In this document: positions 1 to 12,173 of the stretch, piece by piece | Layout of the letters: each line of letters opens with the position of its first letter | Position numbering within the stretch: position 1 is the stretch's first letter | From: Sclerodactyla briareus | Lineage: Eukaryota; Echinodermata; Holothuroidea; Dendrochirotida; Sclerodactylidae | Direction of reading: 5' to 3' | Length of the DNA stretch: 64,000 nucleotides | Assembly (NCBI GenBank): GCA_026419785.1 | Contig: JAODTK010004154.1 | Location: 62,001-126,000 of the forward strand | Made by a program: the position numbers and the translations under genes | Notes under the pieces: model-generated | Told to the model about the DNA's origin: nothing | Database searches by the model: none | The model's input: the letters and a program-made list of their open reading frames with translations, nothing else

Positions 1-637
1 GATTGGCCTTTGCAAATAACCACAAAACTTCACACCAGGCTCAAACGTATTTGTTTCATTAGTCGGTACAAGATAGGAACTGTATGTGTGAGGATAACCT
101 AGCTGATCCAGCGATCAGTCTCTGCATTGGCTAGAAATAGGGACATGAAACAATGAAAGAATGTAAAAACACATTTTGAGTTGTTAATACGGTTGACTAA
201 ACCCACCCCCATCAGAGTCCGTTATTGATGATACTTTATTCTGATTGGTGATTTGCTAGCTCACTAATCATTTATCTGGCAATGAAAGGCAGCTGGTCGG
301 AGGGACAATAGCAACATCATATAGTTGCCCTTCTGTGCAGAATTGTTTCTATTTCACGATTATACTTCACACCCAGGCTTTCCATACAATTAATTGTGAC
401 GCTGATTAGCCTTGTAATTGAGAAGAAGCCGCTCTGGGCTGAATGAGAAAGCAAACGAGGAGTAAGTCCTTAATTGAAGGGCTCAGCCTCTACAACCTGT
501 GTCCTGATGACATTAGATTTGCACAGGAAGAATAGAAACAAAATAATTATACCATGTAGGAATCCCCGTGTGTGGTAAAACCCAAGGTTTATTGTCACGA
601 ACATTTGCTCAGTCGCTCTTCGGCAGCGTTTGAATAT
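1..637. other. no recognisable feature
   Basis: Mixed-composition DNA with no ORF of note, no repeat structure and no RNA-like fold that I can see. It ends at the minisatellite that begins near 638. Confidence 0.5.
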
Positions 638-942
638 GTCATGTGATTCCACTATATGGTCATGTGATACCACTATATGGGTCATGTGATACCACTGATG
701 GGTCATGTGATACCACTGATGGGTCATGTGATTCCACTATATGGGTCATGTGATACCACTAATGGGTCATGTGATACCACTATATGGGTCATGTGATACC
801 ACTGGATGGCTCATGTGATACCACTATATGGGTCATGTGATTCCACTATATGGGTCATGTGATACCACTATATGGGTCATGTGATACACTGGATGGTCAT
901 GTGATTCCACTATATGGGTCATGTGATACCACTAGATGGGTC
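638..942. repeat. 22-bp minisatellite, about 14 units, E-box in each unit
   Basis: The unit reads roughly GTCATGTGATACCACTATAT plus GG and is repeated head to tail about 14 times with small length changes (20-22 bp). Variants include ATTCC for ATACC, and GATGG, AATGG or GGATGG for TATATGG. Every unit carries TCATGTGA, an E-box of the CATGTG type. The reverse-strand ORF here, with repeated MTHQWYH-like residues, is just this repeat read as protein and is not a gene. Confidence 0.95.
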
Positions 943-3009
943 CCAAATGTTAGGACCACGATATGGAAAAGCTTTGAAGGTGGCCAAAACGAGAGCGAGC
1001 ATTGATTGAGCATTGAGAAGTTTATCCACGATGGATCCGTTTAATCCAACAATTCAAGAGTGGTTTCATGGACGAAAAAGTGAATGCGACCTCTGACCAG
1101 GAACGCGTGTGATAATCTTGTTTTAACATATCTTGTTATCCCTAATCATTCTGTGTTGCCGATCATGCTAAGCATTCTAGGTAAACTAAAAATTTAGAAT
1201 TTCAGAAAAAATCAGGTATGGAAAATATGCAAGTTAGATGACAGTAGAGGTTTATCTATCAAAATTTCGTAAACAATAAGCTCAAAGACGTGAGCAATGG
1301 TAATTATGACAAAATGAATTGAGCTTCAAGGGGAAAGATTGGGATATGTTTCAGATCTGTAGTTTGTTACATATCATCAATCAGCTAGTAACAATTATAA
1401 CAAATGCAATTTTTACTAGTGCTGTGTTAAATATAGATGAGATGGTTTATTTATTCAGAAACATGTAACATTGATATATATTTACGTACTGTACTGCATT
1501 ATTGCATAAGTTTATGAAACCTGTTCTGTTTGTTTCAGCAGTAAAGTGAAACCACAAGGTGCGTCATAATTGATCTTCTGTCTGTGGTTGGCAACCCCTA
1601 GAAATACTTCTGTGATAAGTAATACATATTGGTGTATGGCATCATCCATGCTTTGGCTTTGTGTGTTATGTTGGAAGTTATTCGGGTGGAAGAAATTACT
1701 TCATAATTGAAAAGCTGATGCGAGAACCATAGCAGGGCAGTGTATAAGAAAATCCTTGTTTGGGGGTTTCAGAACAAAATATGCTTTACACAGATGATTA
1801 TGTGCTGTAGGCAAGTATGTGATAGTTGATAGTATTACTAGTCTATTTGTTAATAGTTTCCAATTTTCCCATTCTTAATTTTTTTCAAAATAAATTTTTC
1901 TTTCTTTTAATTTTTGTATTTTTCGTATGGCTTCTATGTTGTGATGCCTCATAAGCATAGCACAGTGCAATATAAATATGTCATTTCCGAACCTGTCCGT
2001 ATTCTGAGTGTAAGTCTCAGACGGATGTGAACGTTCCCAAAATGCTAAATCCTATCAAGCGAACTCTTATGGATTTTTGTGAATTTGTACCCTCCCTCCG
2101 CCCCTGTTCCCCACCACCCATTGTGTATGTGAAGGTAAGTTCGCTCTGTATAATGCTTTGTAAAGTAGTGTGTAAGTAGTGCCCTCATGAAACTTTGATA
2201 GTAATGGGCTCTTTTGTGGAGAGGCAATTTGGCCAATGAGTCAGTCCAGAAAATAGGCACAGTCACACCACAGCGATTCGAACCTGATCCATTTGTCCAA
2301 TTGTTCGCAGAACAATGGGTAAAATTGACCACAAATATCTTTCTCATCTCAAACCAGCTATGCCAGTCACGCTATGTGTTCTGCCATGCTCAGTCTATCT
2401 ATTGATCTGTCGATCTATCCAGTCTGTAAATTTTTCTTTTGGTCCCAAGATGTTCGATGTTGACATGACTTGAACACAATGTTTATTGACCCATGGACAC
2501 CTTCAGCCTCTTCAAGGTCAAAGGTACTCAAAGAGGCAGTATGGGCCAATATGTAAAAATTGCAGAATGCTTCTTCTACAAATCATGGATATCTGTGATA
2601 TTTAGTCAGTGTTATCGTGGACTATTGCTACCTATGGGCTTTCAGCAGGGATTTTTAAGGTCAAAGGTCATTAGAGGGGCATAATGAGCTATTATTAAAA
2701 ACTGTGGAACTCTGTAGAACGCTTCTTCTCCTAGAGATTTTTTCCCTTGACACTGATAAATCTAAAACATAATGAGCCTGCCATTAGGGCATTAGATTCT
2801 TTCAAAATGACAGACTAGTGGGTAGATGAGAAGTGGGCAATGCATAAATTAACTTGAAATAGTTAGTCAGTGGTCATCTAGGGGTCATTTTGACCGAATG
2901 TTTCTGGCGGAGTCAAATGTTTATTGGCAAATAAAATCGAACATCATAAAATGCACCATCGCAATTAAAACCTCCTTCATGCTCAACAATTTAACGGCTA
3001 AGGTCACCT
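943..3009. other. no recognisable feature
   Basis: AT-leaning sequence. Short ORFs at 2045-2405 and 2493-2684 overlap on both strands, have no recognisable domain and are best read as chance. A GGTTCGAATC-like B-box word occurs on the minus strand near 2273-2284, but no matching A-box lies at the right distance, so no tRNA is called. Confidence 0.45.
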
Positions 3010-3034
3010 GTGAATGAATACTTGTTCTTTTTTA

Positions 3035-3300
3035 GGTTGAGCTACAGCACCATTGGTGCTCTCTCTTTAGTGTTCTTTAGACATTTGTCTCCACACATAT
3101 TGGCGCCAAGCTGTTCCATGGGGGGAACAAATTGCATTTATTGACCAAAATGAAGAGTGATAACCATTTGTGAGGGCATCCTCTGAATGCCCATCTTCGC
3201 CAAATCCCTGGTAAGGGCCCCTGCGTGCAATCACTTAGTTTGTACCAGCATCTTCGCCCTTGAACTGACTCATTGAGACCTCAACAAGAAGAAGAAGTTT
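3035..3300. repeat. possible retroelement-derived dispersed repeat ending in (AAG)n
   Basis: The stretch begins with GTTGAGCTACAGCACCATTG, which contains a small hairpin (AGCACC-ATT-GGTGCT, 3046-3060), and ends in a run of AAGAAGAAGAAG near 3286-3297. A simple AAG tail on a few hundred bases resembles the 3' end of some LINE or SINE families. I see no second copy in this window, so the assignment is an inference from shape only. Confidence 0.25.
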
Positions 3301-4399
3301 CATGTGGGCCAAATAAGTATTGTTGATTTGTTATTTAGCACAAGGAAAACTTTACCTATATGATTATTTTGCACCTTTTTTTGGTATGAGAAAAAAAAAA
3401 AGAAATTGCACAGTGGGTGTGTGAGAGTTGACTGTAATTTACTTCTATGGCTTTGAGAGCCGTGGGATGAGGTTGTTAAATATGTATTGTAATTAACGAA
3501 GTCCATACAAGGCAGTTTAAAGGAAAGTCTAAGTTGTCTCTCCTGATTTTGGGTTCTTACTTCTGGCTCGCCTCAGTCCCATGGCTGGGTTGAGCCTATT
3601 GTGACTTGCAAGTCTGTTGAGATTGATGGAAATTGCTCCTCCCGCATTTGATGCATTATGATGAAACTGATGGGCACAATGATTACCAGATGAATGTCCT
3701 ATAGGGGTCATCAGGTCAGAGGCCAGACTATGGATCATTATTAAGCCACAATTGCTTATACAGTTCAAAAATGGTATACCATATTCCTCAAAACTGAACT
3801 CCTGTCGATTAATCACCGCTGCTGTCTGCTGTGGCAGAAGTTATTCCTTCCAAATCGTAATCAGAACTGATTCCTGCATTGACATAATCATACTCTCTCA
3901 ATCATAAAAGTTTTAAAAAATAATCTGATGGCTGTTTTTGTCTCACACACCTTGTGTTATCTTCATTCAAGGCAACTGTCTCAACAACACCCCACAAATA
4001 TTGGATATCGAAATCAATCCTCCGACAGTATGAGAAGTTTGCATTGGCTCATTGTTTGTTCATTAACTGTATTCGATACCGACAATATCGTCACTGGGTT
4101 AGAGATCACATGAACCAATGACTCATATTCGCGGTGACGTCATTCATGCATATTGTGAGATGGCACTTCAGCTTCAATTCTTCTGAATAACTGTGGAAGG
4201 TCGGTCAGTTTTATCCAGACCAGTTTAGTTTAGGCGAGTAAGATGTTCAGGAAAGAAACTGAGGCCATTCATAGAACCTGATAAGGAACCACCCAAGAAA
4301 AGGAACAACAGAACTCAAATATTTTTTCCCCATTTGGGTGAGCAACAATCAATACTGTCTTGATGGTTAACCACGCTCTCCCGACCGATTTTGAACAAA
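3301..4399. other. no recognisable feature; one CRE-type palindrome
   Basis: No gene or repeat seen. TGACGTCA, the CREB/ATF site word, occurs at 4135-4142. The minus-strand 95-codon ORF at 3529-3816 has no recognisable domain. Confidence 0.4.
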
Positions 4400-4960
4400 A
4401 CATTTGGTGTGTAGCTTTTCTTTAATGAGAGTACACGGAACCTCTATTGTTTTTGTCTCGCCTGAACAGAGTTCCCGGAAGAGGCAATGCGATCAATTTT
4501 GTTTGTTGTGTGTAGTGGTGTTTTTGTGTGTCCCACTTTTTGGTATGGTCAATCCTCCATACTTGGTATGTGCGTTCCCCCTGATGAGTCATGAACCCTA
4601 TCGAAGTCGGTCGAGGTCATATGAGGTCCCAAGAAGTCTAGGTCTGAAAAACCTTGTGAACACGAACGTCAAGTCCGAATGGTTTGTCCTGATCGGGTTC
4701 AATTTTGGTGCGTAGCTTCTTCATGGGGAGTACAGGCCCTATCGTTTTTGGTATTAGGTCGGGAATGAATTTTGAAAAGGTTTATATTTTGGCCAATTTG
4801 TTCGTGACACGATAACTCGACCCCACCTGGATGATGAAAGTTCCCCCCTGTGGAGTACATGAACCCTATTGTTTTGAGTCAGTCAGAGGCAGTCTGAAAC
4901 CTTGGAATTTAGTGTCTAGCTTTCTTATCAAGAGTACAGGACCCTATTGGTTGGTTGGGA
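4400..4960. repeat. degenerate tandem repeat of the 'ACCCTATTGTTTTTGG' family
   Basis: A phrase of the form 'gtac(a/g)-GAACC-CTATTGTTTTTGG-GTC-AGGTC' recurs near 4436-4460, 4588-4615, 4725-4760, 4858-4890 and 4940-4965. The spacing of about 100-140 bp suggests old tandem monomers. The same phrase recurs at 44730-44930 and 45860, and in inverse form (CCAAAAACAATAGGG) at 13090, 37787 and 42350, so it is part of a dispersed family. Confidence 0.6.
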
Positions 4961-5518
4961 AAAATTTGTCAGACATCATGTTGCCCTAATGACCTGGTGC
5001 CATCTCCTATTTGCCCTTGTGTCTGGGCTTAAGTTTGCAGACATAGTCAATGAATCCTACGGCTTTGGCTTTCTGGATTTCTGAAGCCATACTGAAGACT
5101 CAAGAATCAGATTATACTCATTGAAATAATTCACTAAATGATCGCTAATAATTGATTCCAATCCTTTTGCAAACACAACGCCTGGTAATCCTCACTTTGC
5201 CTGTCATTGGCGGCATCTAATCCTTCACAATGGACTGGATGAACTGACAGAGTGACAGTACTATCGATCAGAAAATCGATGGTCAAAGGTCATCTGGAGA
5301 TCAATTTTAGCAATTTTGTTGCATGGTCAACGGGTCATCTACAGATTCGACAGATGGTCAGTATTATTATTGACCAATGGTGCATATGGGACATTCAGGA
5401 AATTTGAGTTCAAAGATCATCTAACTGTAATTTTTATGATGCTGTTTCAAAAAAGAAATCAACTTTAGACTGCTGCAAGGCTACGTGCCTGAGCACTTTG
5501 TTTTTTGCGTCATTGCCC

Positions 5519-5590
5519 CTAATAATAATAATAATCGTCATCGATATTATTATCATCATCATCATCATTTATATTATCATCATCGTCCAG
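5519..5590. repeat. ATA/ATC trinucleotide microsatellite
   Basis: Runs of AATAAT give way to ATTATC and ATCATC. The 90-codon plus-strand ORF across it is isoleucine-rich only because of this repeat. Confidence 0.85.
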
Positions 5591-6129
5591 TTCACAATGA
5601 TGTCACCATATCGCTCACAGTACTTTGGAATTATTAAACTGACAATTGACACATATTTGCACATTATAAACCGGTATCAGTATTCAAGTACACGTCACCG
5701 TCGCTTCCCCACGATAATGAACATGTGGGGCAACCCCCGAAGGTACAGGATCACATCGGCAATTTTGTGAAATAATTCCATTCTACACCATCTCCTCCGG
5801 AATAGTGATTCACTGGCATGGTTTGTTCGTTGGTTTGTTTGTGTTTCTTCTTTCTGTGACATTTCACCATCGTTTGAAACCCGCATTGACCGGACGTTTC
5901 ACCTCTCCCTATATGTGGTTGTGCTTGGAGTTGTAATGGGCGAGGTCTTGGTCTTACTTTCATGGTTTCCGCTGTGGTGCGGTGGACTTGGGGTTTTCGG
6001 GGGTTGTTTGCATTGAGTCTATTCGTTTACTGTGGGCGTTACATTAACATCTTCCGCGCCTCAGTTGTATGCCGAAAGTGGTCGAATCCTGAGTTTCACT
6101 GATCGATGGAACCGTAGAGTGGCGGTCCC

Positions 6130-6300
6130 CGGCGCAGGTTGGGATTGCTTACACCCCGGCTCGATCTTGGGCGGCGATCCTGTGGGGACGGGGGGGGGGG
6201 GGGATGGGGACTGCGTCCCCCCAATATTTTGGTTGGTGGACGCAATGCATTTTGTTTTAAAAAACCCCCCCCCCCCGCCAATTTTGGGCCGACTGCTATT
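6130..6300. repeat. G-run/C-run segment with hairpin
   Basis: G14 at 6190-6203 is followed by a GC hairpin (GGGGAC-TGC-GTCCCC, 6206-6220) and, 45 bp later, by C12 (6265-6276). The two long runs can pair with each other or each form quadruplex-type structures. The three overlapping 90-108 codon ORFs here are proline/glycine-rich consequences of the runs. Confidence 0.7.
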
Positions 6301-6519
6301 CGCTGACACTGTATCCGGCATATTCCAGCGCAACCGTGTTTAAACAACTTCATACTGACAGTTGCAGTGAATTCTGCCTGTTCTTTTCGAAATTGTTTCA
6401 TGTGTCGGTAGTGTTCAGACAATGAATGTGCCTTGGTGCAACATATGATTGTTTCCCCTTAACAAAAAGAAAAAAACGCCTGAATTCACTCTGGGATGTT
6501 CTTATATATTTAATCCCCG

Positions 6520-7200
6520 CAACACTTTCAAGTGTTCTGGGATATTATGGTTTTGGGGCGTACCGCCGTCATCCGCCCGCCGCCACCGCTGCCGCCTTCG
6601 TAAACTTTAGACGTTAGCGCAATAACTCTCTTTAACGCTTTAAATCCGATCGATCTGAAACTCCGTACACATGTCCGTCTAGTAAAAACTTGGAATGAGT
6701 TCGAAAGTTAGTATCACTGCATGTTATGCTGCCCATCTATTTTGCAGGTGTTATAACAACACGAAAATACAGGAGTTAGTCCGATTTACAACTAACTTGT
6801 TGGGTGGGGACAAACAAATAGTCTCGAACATCATGACAGTGCTTTCAGTCAACCGGGAGTCAAATTTGTGTTGTGTTGTTTGTTTGCGAAATAGCAACAG
6901 ATTATTCCTATTTACATGAAACTTGGTGAGTGGGGACAAAAGTTGGTTGCGAAAACATGACGTATTGAATTTCAAGGGTCACCAGAGGTCAAATTAGTGT
7001 TTTTTATATATTCGTGATTTTTCCTAACTTTGTCGCTTTGAACGAAACTTGGACAGTTGGTCCTGGAAACAGGTAGGGCATTTCAAGTCACCAGAGGGTC
7101 AAATTGACATAATTTAAATTGCTTCCTTAATCAAAAGAAGGTCCACGAAGGCCATTTGAGCGGGGAATATACATTTCGGGCGGTTTTAAGCTCGCCGGCC
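6520..7200 (+). repeat. dispersed repeat family C, copy 1
   Basis: Shares an exact 18-base word, GGGATATTATGGTTTTGG (6539-6556), with 54606-54623. Both copies continue with a CCGCCG-rich stretch, 'gcgcaataactctc', 'gatctgaaact', and repeated monomers of the type 'gaacgaaacttgg...caagtcaccagagggtcaaatt'. Both end with a 'gggcggt' segment (about 7178). Multiple ~120-bp internal monomers suggest tandem growth inside the element. No coding capacity is seen, and I infer a non-coding transposon or satellite-like repeat. Confidence 0.8.
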
Positions 7201-7387
7201 CATGATAGTTATCTCAATGAAAGAAGGGTTTCTCCTTCAATCCCATCGTTTGCATAACGAAGGCCTTTTACCAGCTTGGTGTGTTGCTCTGCTCCTTCCT
7301 TGGAGTTGTCGATGTCCTGCTAGGGGACCCGTCAGTTAAATGAACGATATAACTAACATACAAATCGCTATATTGAGGTGACGGGGT

Positions 7388-7714
7388 TGAGGCGCCGGGG
7401 GTAGGTCTACAACATGGCGGGATCTGTTTTTCTTTTAAATATTATTGGCCGACCACTTGATATCAAAGTTTGTGCACGGTGCACATCCCATCACTATGAC
7501 TGTATGAGGGCACCGGTGCGGCAATCGAAAATGCCGCCAGGGAACGCCACAAATTAGCGTTGTCAGAACGACATGTTCAAGGAAGAAAAGGCTTGTCCAA
7601 AATGAAGTCCAATATTGCCTAAATTCTCGATGGAATGCCAAAAGTGTAAACGTTGTTCTCTTCGATGGGAGGAAATTGAGGCGACGGGGATAAGTCTACC
7701 AGCTGGCGGGACCT

Positions 7715-7754
<40 letters not shown>

Positions 7755-8015
7755 CGGGCAAATATGGTGTATTTGCAAATTTGAAATGGAGTATTCGGCA
7801 ATCAATTTATGGGTGCGACCACTTGTTGAAAGTTGGGTGCGAGCACGGTGCCATACTGAGGGGCAGGCCCAATGGTCGGGTGGAAACCCCATAAAATAGC
7901 CTTCAAAGATCGGACCAAGGAACGCCACCAATTCGTGCAAAGACATGATTCAAAATTCAGGTGAAGATAAGTTTATTTTCTAAGATTGCCTGACTTTTGG
8001 ATGGAATGTCCAAAC
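7388..8015. repeat. two-copy tandem duplication, about 290-340 bp per copy
   Basis: Copy 1 runs about 7388-7675 and copy 2 about 7676-8015. Shared landmarks in the same order are 'ttgaggcg(c/a)cgggg', 'tggcggga(t/c)ctg' plus a T-run, 'gaccacttg', 'gcacggtgc', 'gaacgccac(a/c)aatt', and 'ggaatg(c/t)caaa'. Divergence is substantial, so the duplication is not recent. Copy 2 carries a 39-base T-run at 7716-7754 where copy 1 has only a short T-rich stretch. Confidence 0.85.
7716..7754. repeat. poly-T run, 39 bases
   Basis: Uninterrupted T39 inside copy 2 of the local tandem duplication. It could be a microsatellite expansion or the A-tail of a minus-strand retrocopy. The duplicate at the equivalent site has only a short T-rich stretch, which favours expansion in place. 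Confidence 0.95.
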
Positions 8016-8541
8016 GTGTAGAATTTTCGCGTGCGCTTCGCGCGCAGTTGTGGTTTTTCTTCTGTGTTATACTCATTTGGCCACATTTCTGGCCCCAATC
8101 AGAAGTGTCTCCTCCATGCGCCTGTGGTCCGCAAAGAAATAAAATGGGGGCGTAATCTTTGAGTGAAAAACTAGGCCTATCTAAGTGCAATGTCGATCGT
8201 TAGTCAAACTGATCTGCGAAATCTCGCGCTTCGCGCGAAGATAGTGGTTGCTGCCATTGCCCATTTCATTGCTCCTTTTCATGACCGTAACCTCACTTGC
8301 AAGCGGGATTTCGATGTCACAACAGCACCCAACGCAAAACCTTGATGGATCCTTAGGCGATAAAGATTTTTGGAGAACCTTTTCTGAATGAAAAATTTGT
8401 CATCAATTTTGAGGAGGCTGCTTATGTCCATAAGGCACGGGAAGTATGTCTGCAATCTAGGGGGTCCTTCAAACGAATGTTTTTCCGTCTAAGCTACGCG
8501 CCAACCTATAGTGGCGCTCCGCTAGATTGGATTCATCTTGT
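8016..8541. other. sparse region with two CGCGCTTCGCGCG hairpins
   Basis: TCGCGC-TTC-GCGCGA at 8224-8238 is a perfect hairpin. A close relative, GTGCGC-TTC-GCGCGC, sits near 8031-8045. Apart from these I see no feature. Confidence 0.5.
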
Positions 8542-11500
8542 CCCCCCCCCCCCCCTCATCCGCCAACACAATCGCCGCCCTTGCTTGGCTTGATATCATC
8601 TGAGCATCCGTTGCTGGGGAAGCGCGGATTGCATAATAACCATAGTACTCATAATCATATTAATAATAATATATTCTCATATAACGCTTCACATCAATGA
8701 ACCTGATCTCAGCTCATAAAGCTCTTCCACTGAAGCAAATGAGTAATGTACTGAATGCAATGTATAAACAGCACAACCACTGTGGGTGGGTTTCAAATGT
8801 TCTCTAAAAGATGTTAGCTCTAACGGGAAAAACAGACGGTGCATTTTTGTCTGTCGTTAGTTAAGGTATCTCCATAACAGGAGCGCTAGTGTAGCCCCTT
8901 TCCCCTAGTCGAGGAGGCGGAGGTAATAAATGCAGAATCAATCTCGCAGTGCTAGAGTGGTCTTGAAGCTTACCACTTTCACACCGATATGGACAGTGAG
9001 TTGGATGCAGATCGACATTTTATTTTAGAAATGACTAGTCATTGCACCGAGTTCATCAACCTGAATTCATAGATTCATATATACGAGTTAACAGTAACAA
9101 TGCCTGAGTGACACCACTCTACAACTTGTTAATATATGATTTGCCTCTGTTAAATAATGCCCTCCGCTTACAATACGGACAGGGTTTTCTTGATGAGCCT
9201 TAATTAGCCTTCTGAACTTGACGAATTTTGAAGAAAAAAATTGTTCCCAAATCATTTATTCCCCTATGAATTTCCTGAATTTTCATTCAGTTTTGTGATG
9301 ATTCGTATATTTTTGCGACAATTTTCCTTGTTTGAAATTTGAAGATGTCTATCATTTCCAAACTCGGATCTCTGCCCCCCCCCCAAGAAAACATTGAAAA
9401 GACTGACGGAACGCAAACTCACTCACATACAATAGCGGGCACCTCTCGTGTACCTCACTGCTGGCTTCCCCTCCCATAATATTACCCTAGCACCCTTTTG
9501 CCATGGCGACGAAGAATGGAATAGGCCAAATGTAAACTGACCATAATATCTCTCACCGGCTTTCGGGGTCGTGAGATCAGAATGCACTCAAAGAGCGATA
9601 TTGATTGCGATGAATCAGTGGCGAAAGTAGGCCCTAAGGTATCATTTGAACACTTCGGCTGTAGAGTTCATACTACGAGTCTTTCGCATGTTTGTAACTC
9701 TCCTCACGATCATTGTGAATGGCACCTGAAGAAACTGACGAAATTTCTATTACATACCGGTAACGGTTCTGGGGTCTGTCGTGTCGAGAATGAAGCACCA
9801 AGTACTTATTGTCATGTATCTTAATTGGGATATACTTAGCGTCGACCCCATGATCGAAGTAAAATTGAACCGATGTTATAAATATAAGAAGTTAAACTGT
9901 AAAGTCCTGGGTCAAGTCTGCTGGAGGTTATTCATTATTTCTTGCAGCCACCTACTTCGTTCGAATGAAATGTTCGGGAATGCCGACTTGGAATTGAATA
10001 AATGAATAAATAAGCAAATGATAATAAATGGGTGATTATCTCAACATTTTTTCAACTGGTACGAAGTATTTTCAGGGATTGGGCCATTTGTTGCATGCCT
10101 AACTTGGGAAACTGCCATGACTCGAGGCCGACGTTCATATTTGATGTTTGACTTTTGTTTGAATTTGGCCGATTCGTTGGTAGAGTGGGGAATATCCAAG
10201 TTGCACGATGGCCAGAGTCAACCTTTTTATTAGTAATGTCATATCAGCAACGAATTACCGTACTGAATGGGCAGTTTCTTTCTGAAATTTCATATTGTGA
10301 TCCGCAGACGGGAGATACCAATTCCTTCACAGATAGTCAGTAGAGTTAAGATACTGTAATATCATAGGTATACGCCTATATTCATTAATGAAAATGACCA
10401 GAGTAAGGTAGGGAACACAGCCTTTAGGTAATCTTTATTTTATTGTGGCAAACTACCTGGGAAAAATATGACGTGAATATTAGAAACTGCTAGCGGCTGT
10501 TACCGCCCCACACACGTGTATCGCTGACGTTCAGTTCTATATTTCTAGGTATTTAAGACTTTTACAACCAAGATACATCGAAGAAATTACCCTGTGTATT
10601 TCAACAGCACCGACAGACCGGCGAATTCTTCCATAATTCTATTATTGTCATCAATATTTTGAGTGGGATTCACGTACTAACGGGGTACTATGTGATCATC
10701 ATCGTGTTACGGATATTGTTTTCTTTTCTGTCATCGTTCAGTATTTTCCTCGAGGCTAGTGGACGCAAAACGGAGACGAAACATCTTTTTCTGTTTTCCT
10801 CCCCTTCCCCCCAAAACATAATGTTCTTATTTTGTAACGACATATTTCCCGTTTTCCAATCAATGCCACATCAAGCAGACGTGACTTCTATGACGCATGG
10901 ACGCGGTGCTTCTTCACACCAGATGACGCGGTTGTTTTTTGTTGTTTTTTTTGTTTTTTTACCCAGGAGAGCTGGTCACAATATCATGATTTACATGAGG
11001 ATAAACTAGTTTTATTCACTTCCTGCTGAACATAGGGGGTATGATGCAATGAACGTAATGATACCGTAGGTCTGTGTAACATTCCCTAAAATGGCCAGAC
11101 AGCCCGAACTCACCCACTCTTATTTGTCACAAGTAGTCGTATATGTCAATCAGTCTGCAAAAATTATTAGGTGGTCGATTTCGTGTGAACTACGCACTAT
11201 TATCCTGTTGATGATTCATGAAGTTGGCTGTCGGTCTAATATTATTAGATTGTAAATTGAGTCATAAAATCGAAGTTGTTGCCTTGAAGGGAAATCAAAT
11301 GTCCGTCAGTCTGTTTTGCCTCATATCCGCTTTCACTTTTAGTAGCCTGTTATGCCCTATTCACGATTATATTTCGAAAAATATCGACACAATCAATCAG
11401 TGTACCGTCAAAACAGTACAATGAAAACTGTGTTCAATAGTAATACGTCTTATATGAAGATGGCCCCCATGAAGTCATGCTGGGTCACCCAAATAGTGTT

Positions 11501-11880
11501 TAAAGAGACATTTTCGTTGTTTAACTTATAATACTGAAAATGCTGATCAAAAGGGTAGGGTGGAGTCCGCTTATCGGGCATGAGGTGTGAGATGTTGTGG
11601 TCCCCCCACCCCGCGATTTTTGATGCCATGTCGGGCACTTCCTGGCGCTTTCCCTTCACATTACTTTCTCTCACACAGTCATGTTTTAGGCTACGATGCC
11701 TCGTCCCTCCACGATTGAAAATTAAACGGTGTTTATTTCGCTTGTTATTCCCTGTAGTCTATGTTGACCGTAGCGGCTATAGTTGGTTATGCCAATGCAT
11801 TGGTCGCTAGATCTCTTGAATTGTGGGTTCTTGTTGAAAATATATGAAAAGTTCTCCACTTTAGACTCACCATATCAGGT
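8542..11880. other. no recognisable gene; C14 run at the left edge
   Basis: C14 occupies 8542-8555 and a C10 run lies near 9375-9384. Scattered ORFs of 60-116 codons (9582, 9781, 10155, 10659, 11218) have no recognisable domains. The ORF at 11218 starts with a true ATG and a short hydrophobic stretch but soon loses any secretory pattern. Confidence 0.4.
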
Positions 11881-11892
11881 ATCATTTAAACG

Positions 11893-11930
11893 AAAAAAAA
11901 AAAAAACAAAAAAAAAAAAAAAAAAAAAAC
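11893..11930. repeat. poly-A tract interrupted by single C
   Basis: Two A-runs separated by one C. It could be a retroposon tail or a simple repeat. No retroposon body is recognised upstream. Confidence 0.85.
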
Positions 11931-12144
11931 AAATATCCATACCTGACCTGATCGAAACAATTTTGTTGCGACTATGGGTATGAGGTTCTTGCGCCATTCT
12001 ACATTCATCTGTTTATAGGCCTTACTTAATTTCATTCAGTTAGCACGCCCTCATTCCTCAATAGTTTTCGTCAACCCAGACCCAAAGTGAGGAAGTAATA
12101 ACGTAAAAAGTATATGAACAAGAACGCAACACTGCGTAGTGATT

Positions 12145-12173
12145 CCCCCCCCTTTTTTTGGGGGGGGGGGGGG
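12145..12173. repeat. C8-T7-G14 triple homopolymer (hairpin-capable)
   Basis: Three consecutive homopolymers: C at 12145-12152, T at 12153-12159 and G at 12160-12173. The C-run can pair with the G-run across a T7 loop. It abuts the first 'GACGAA' repeat copy exactly. Confidence 0.95.

Noticed and set aside
640-942. CRISPR-like array
   Set aside because: Units are contiguous with no spacers and the context is animal DNA; it is a minisatellite.
2230-2330. tRNA gene suggested by GGTTCGAATC on the minus strand
   Set aside because: No A-box at the proper distance and no acceptor stem.
6032-6422. three overlapping 90-108 codon ORFs
   Set aside because: Their length comes from G and C runs that lack stop codons; the frames contradict each other.
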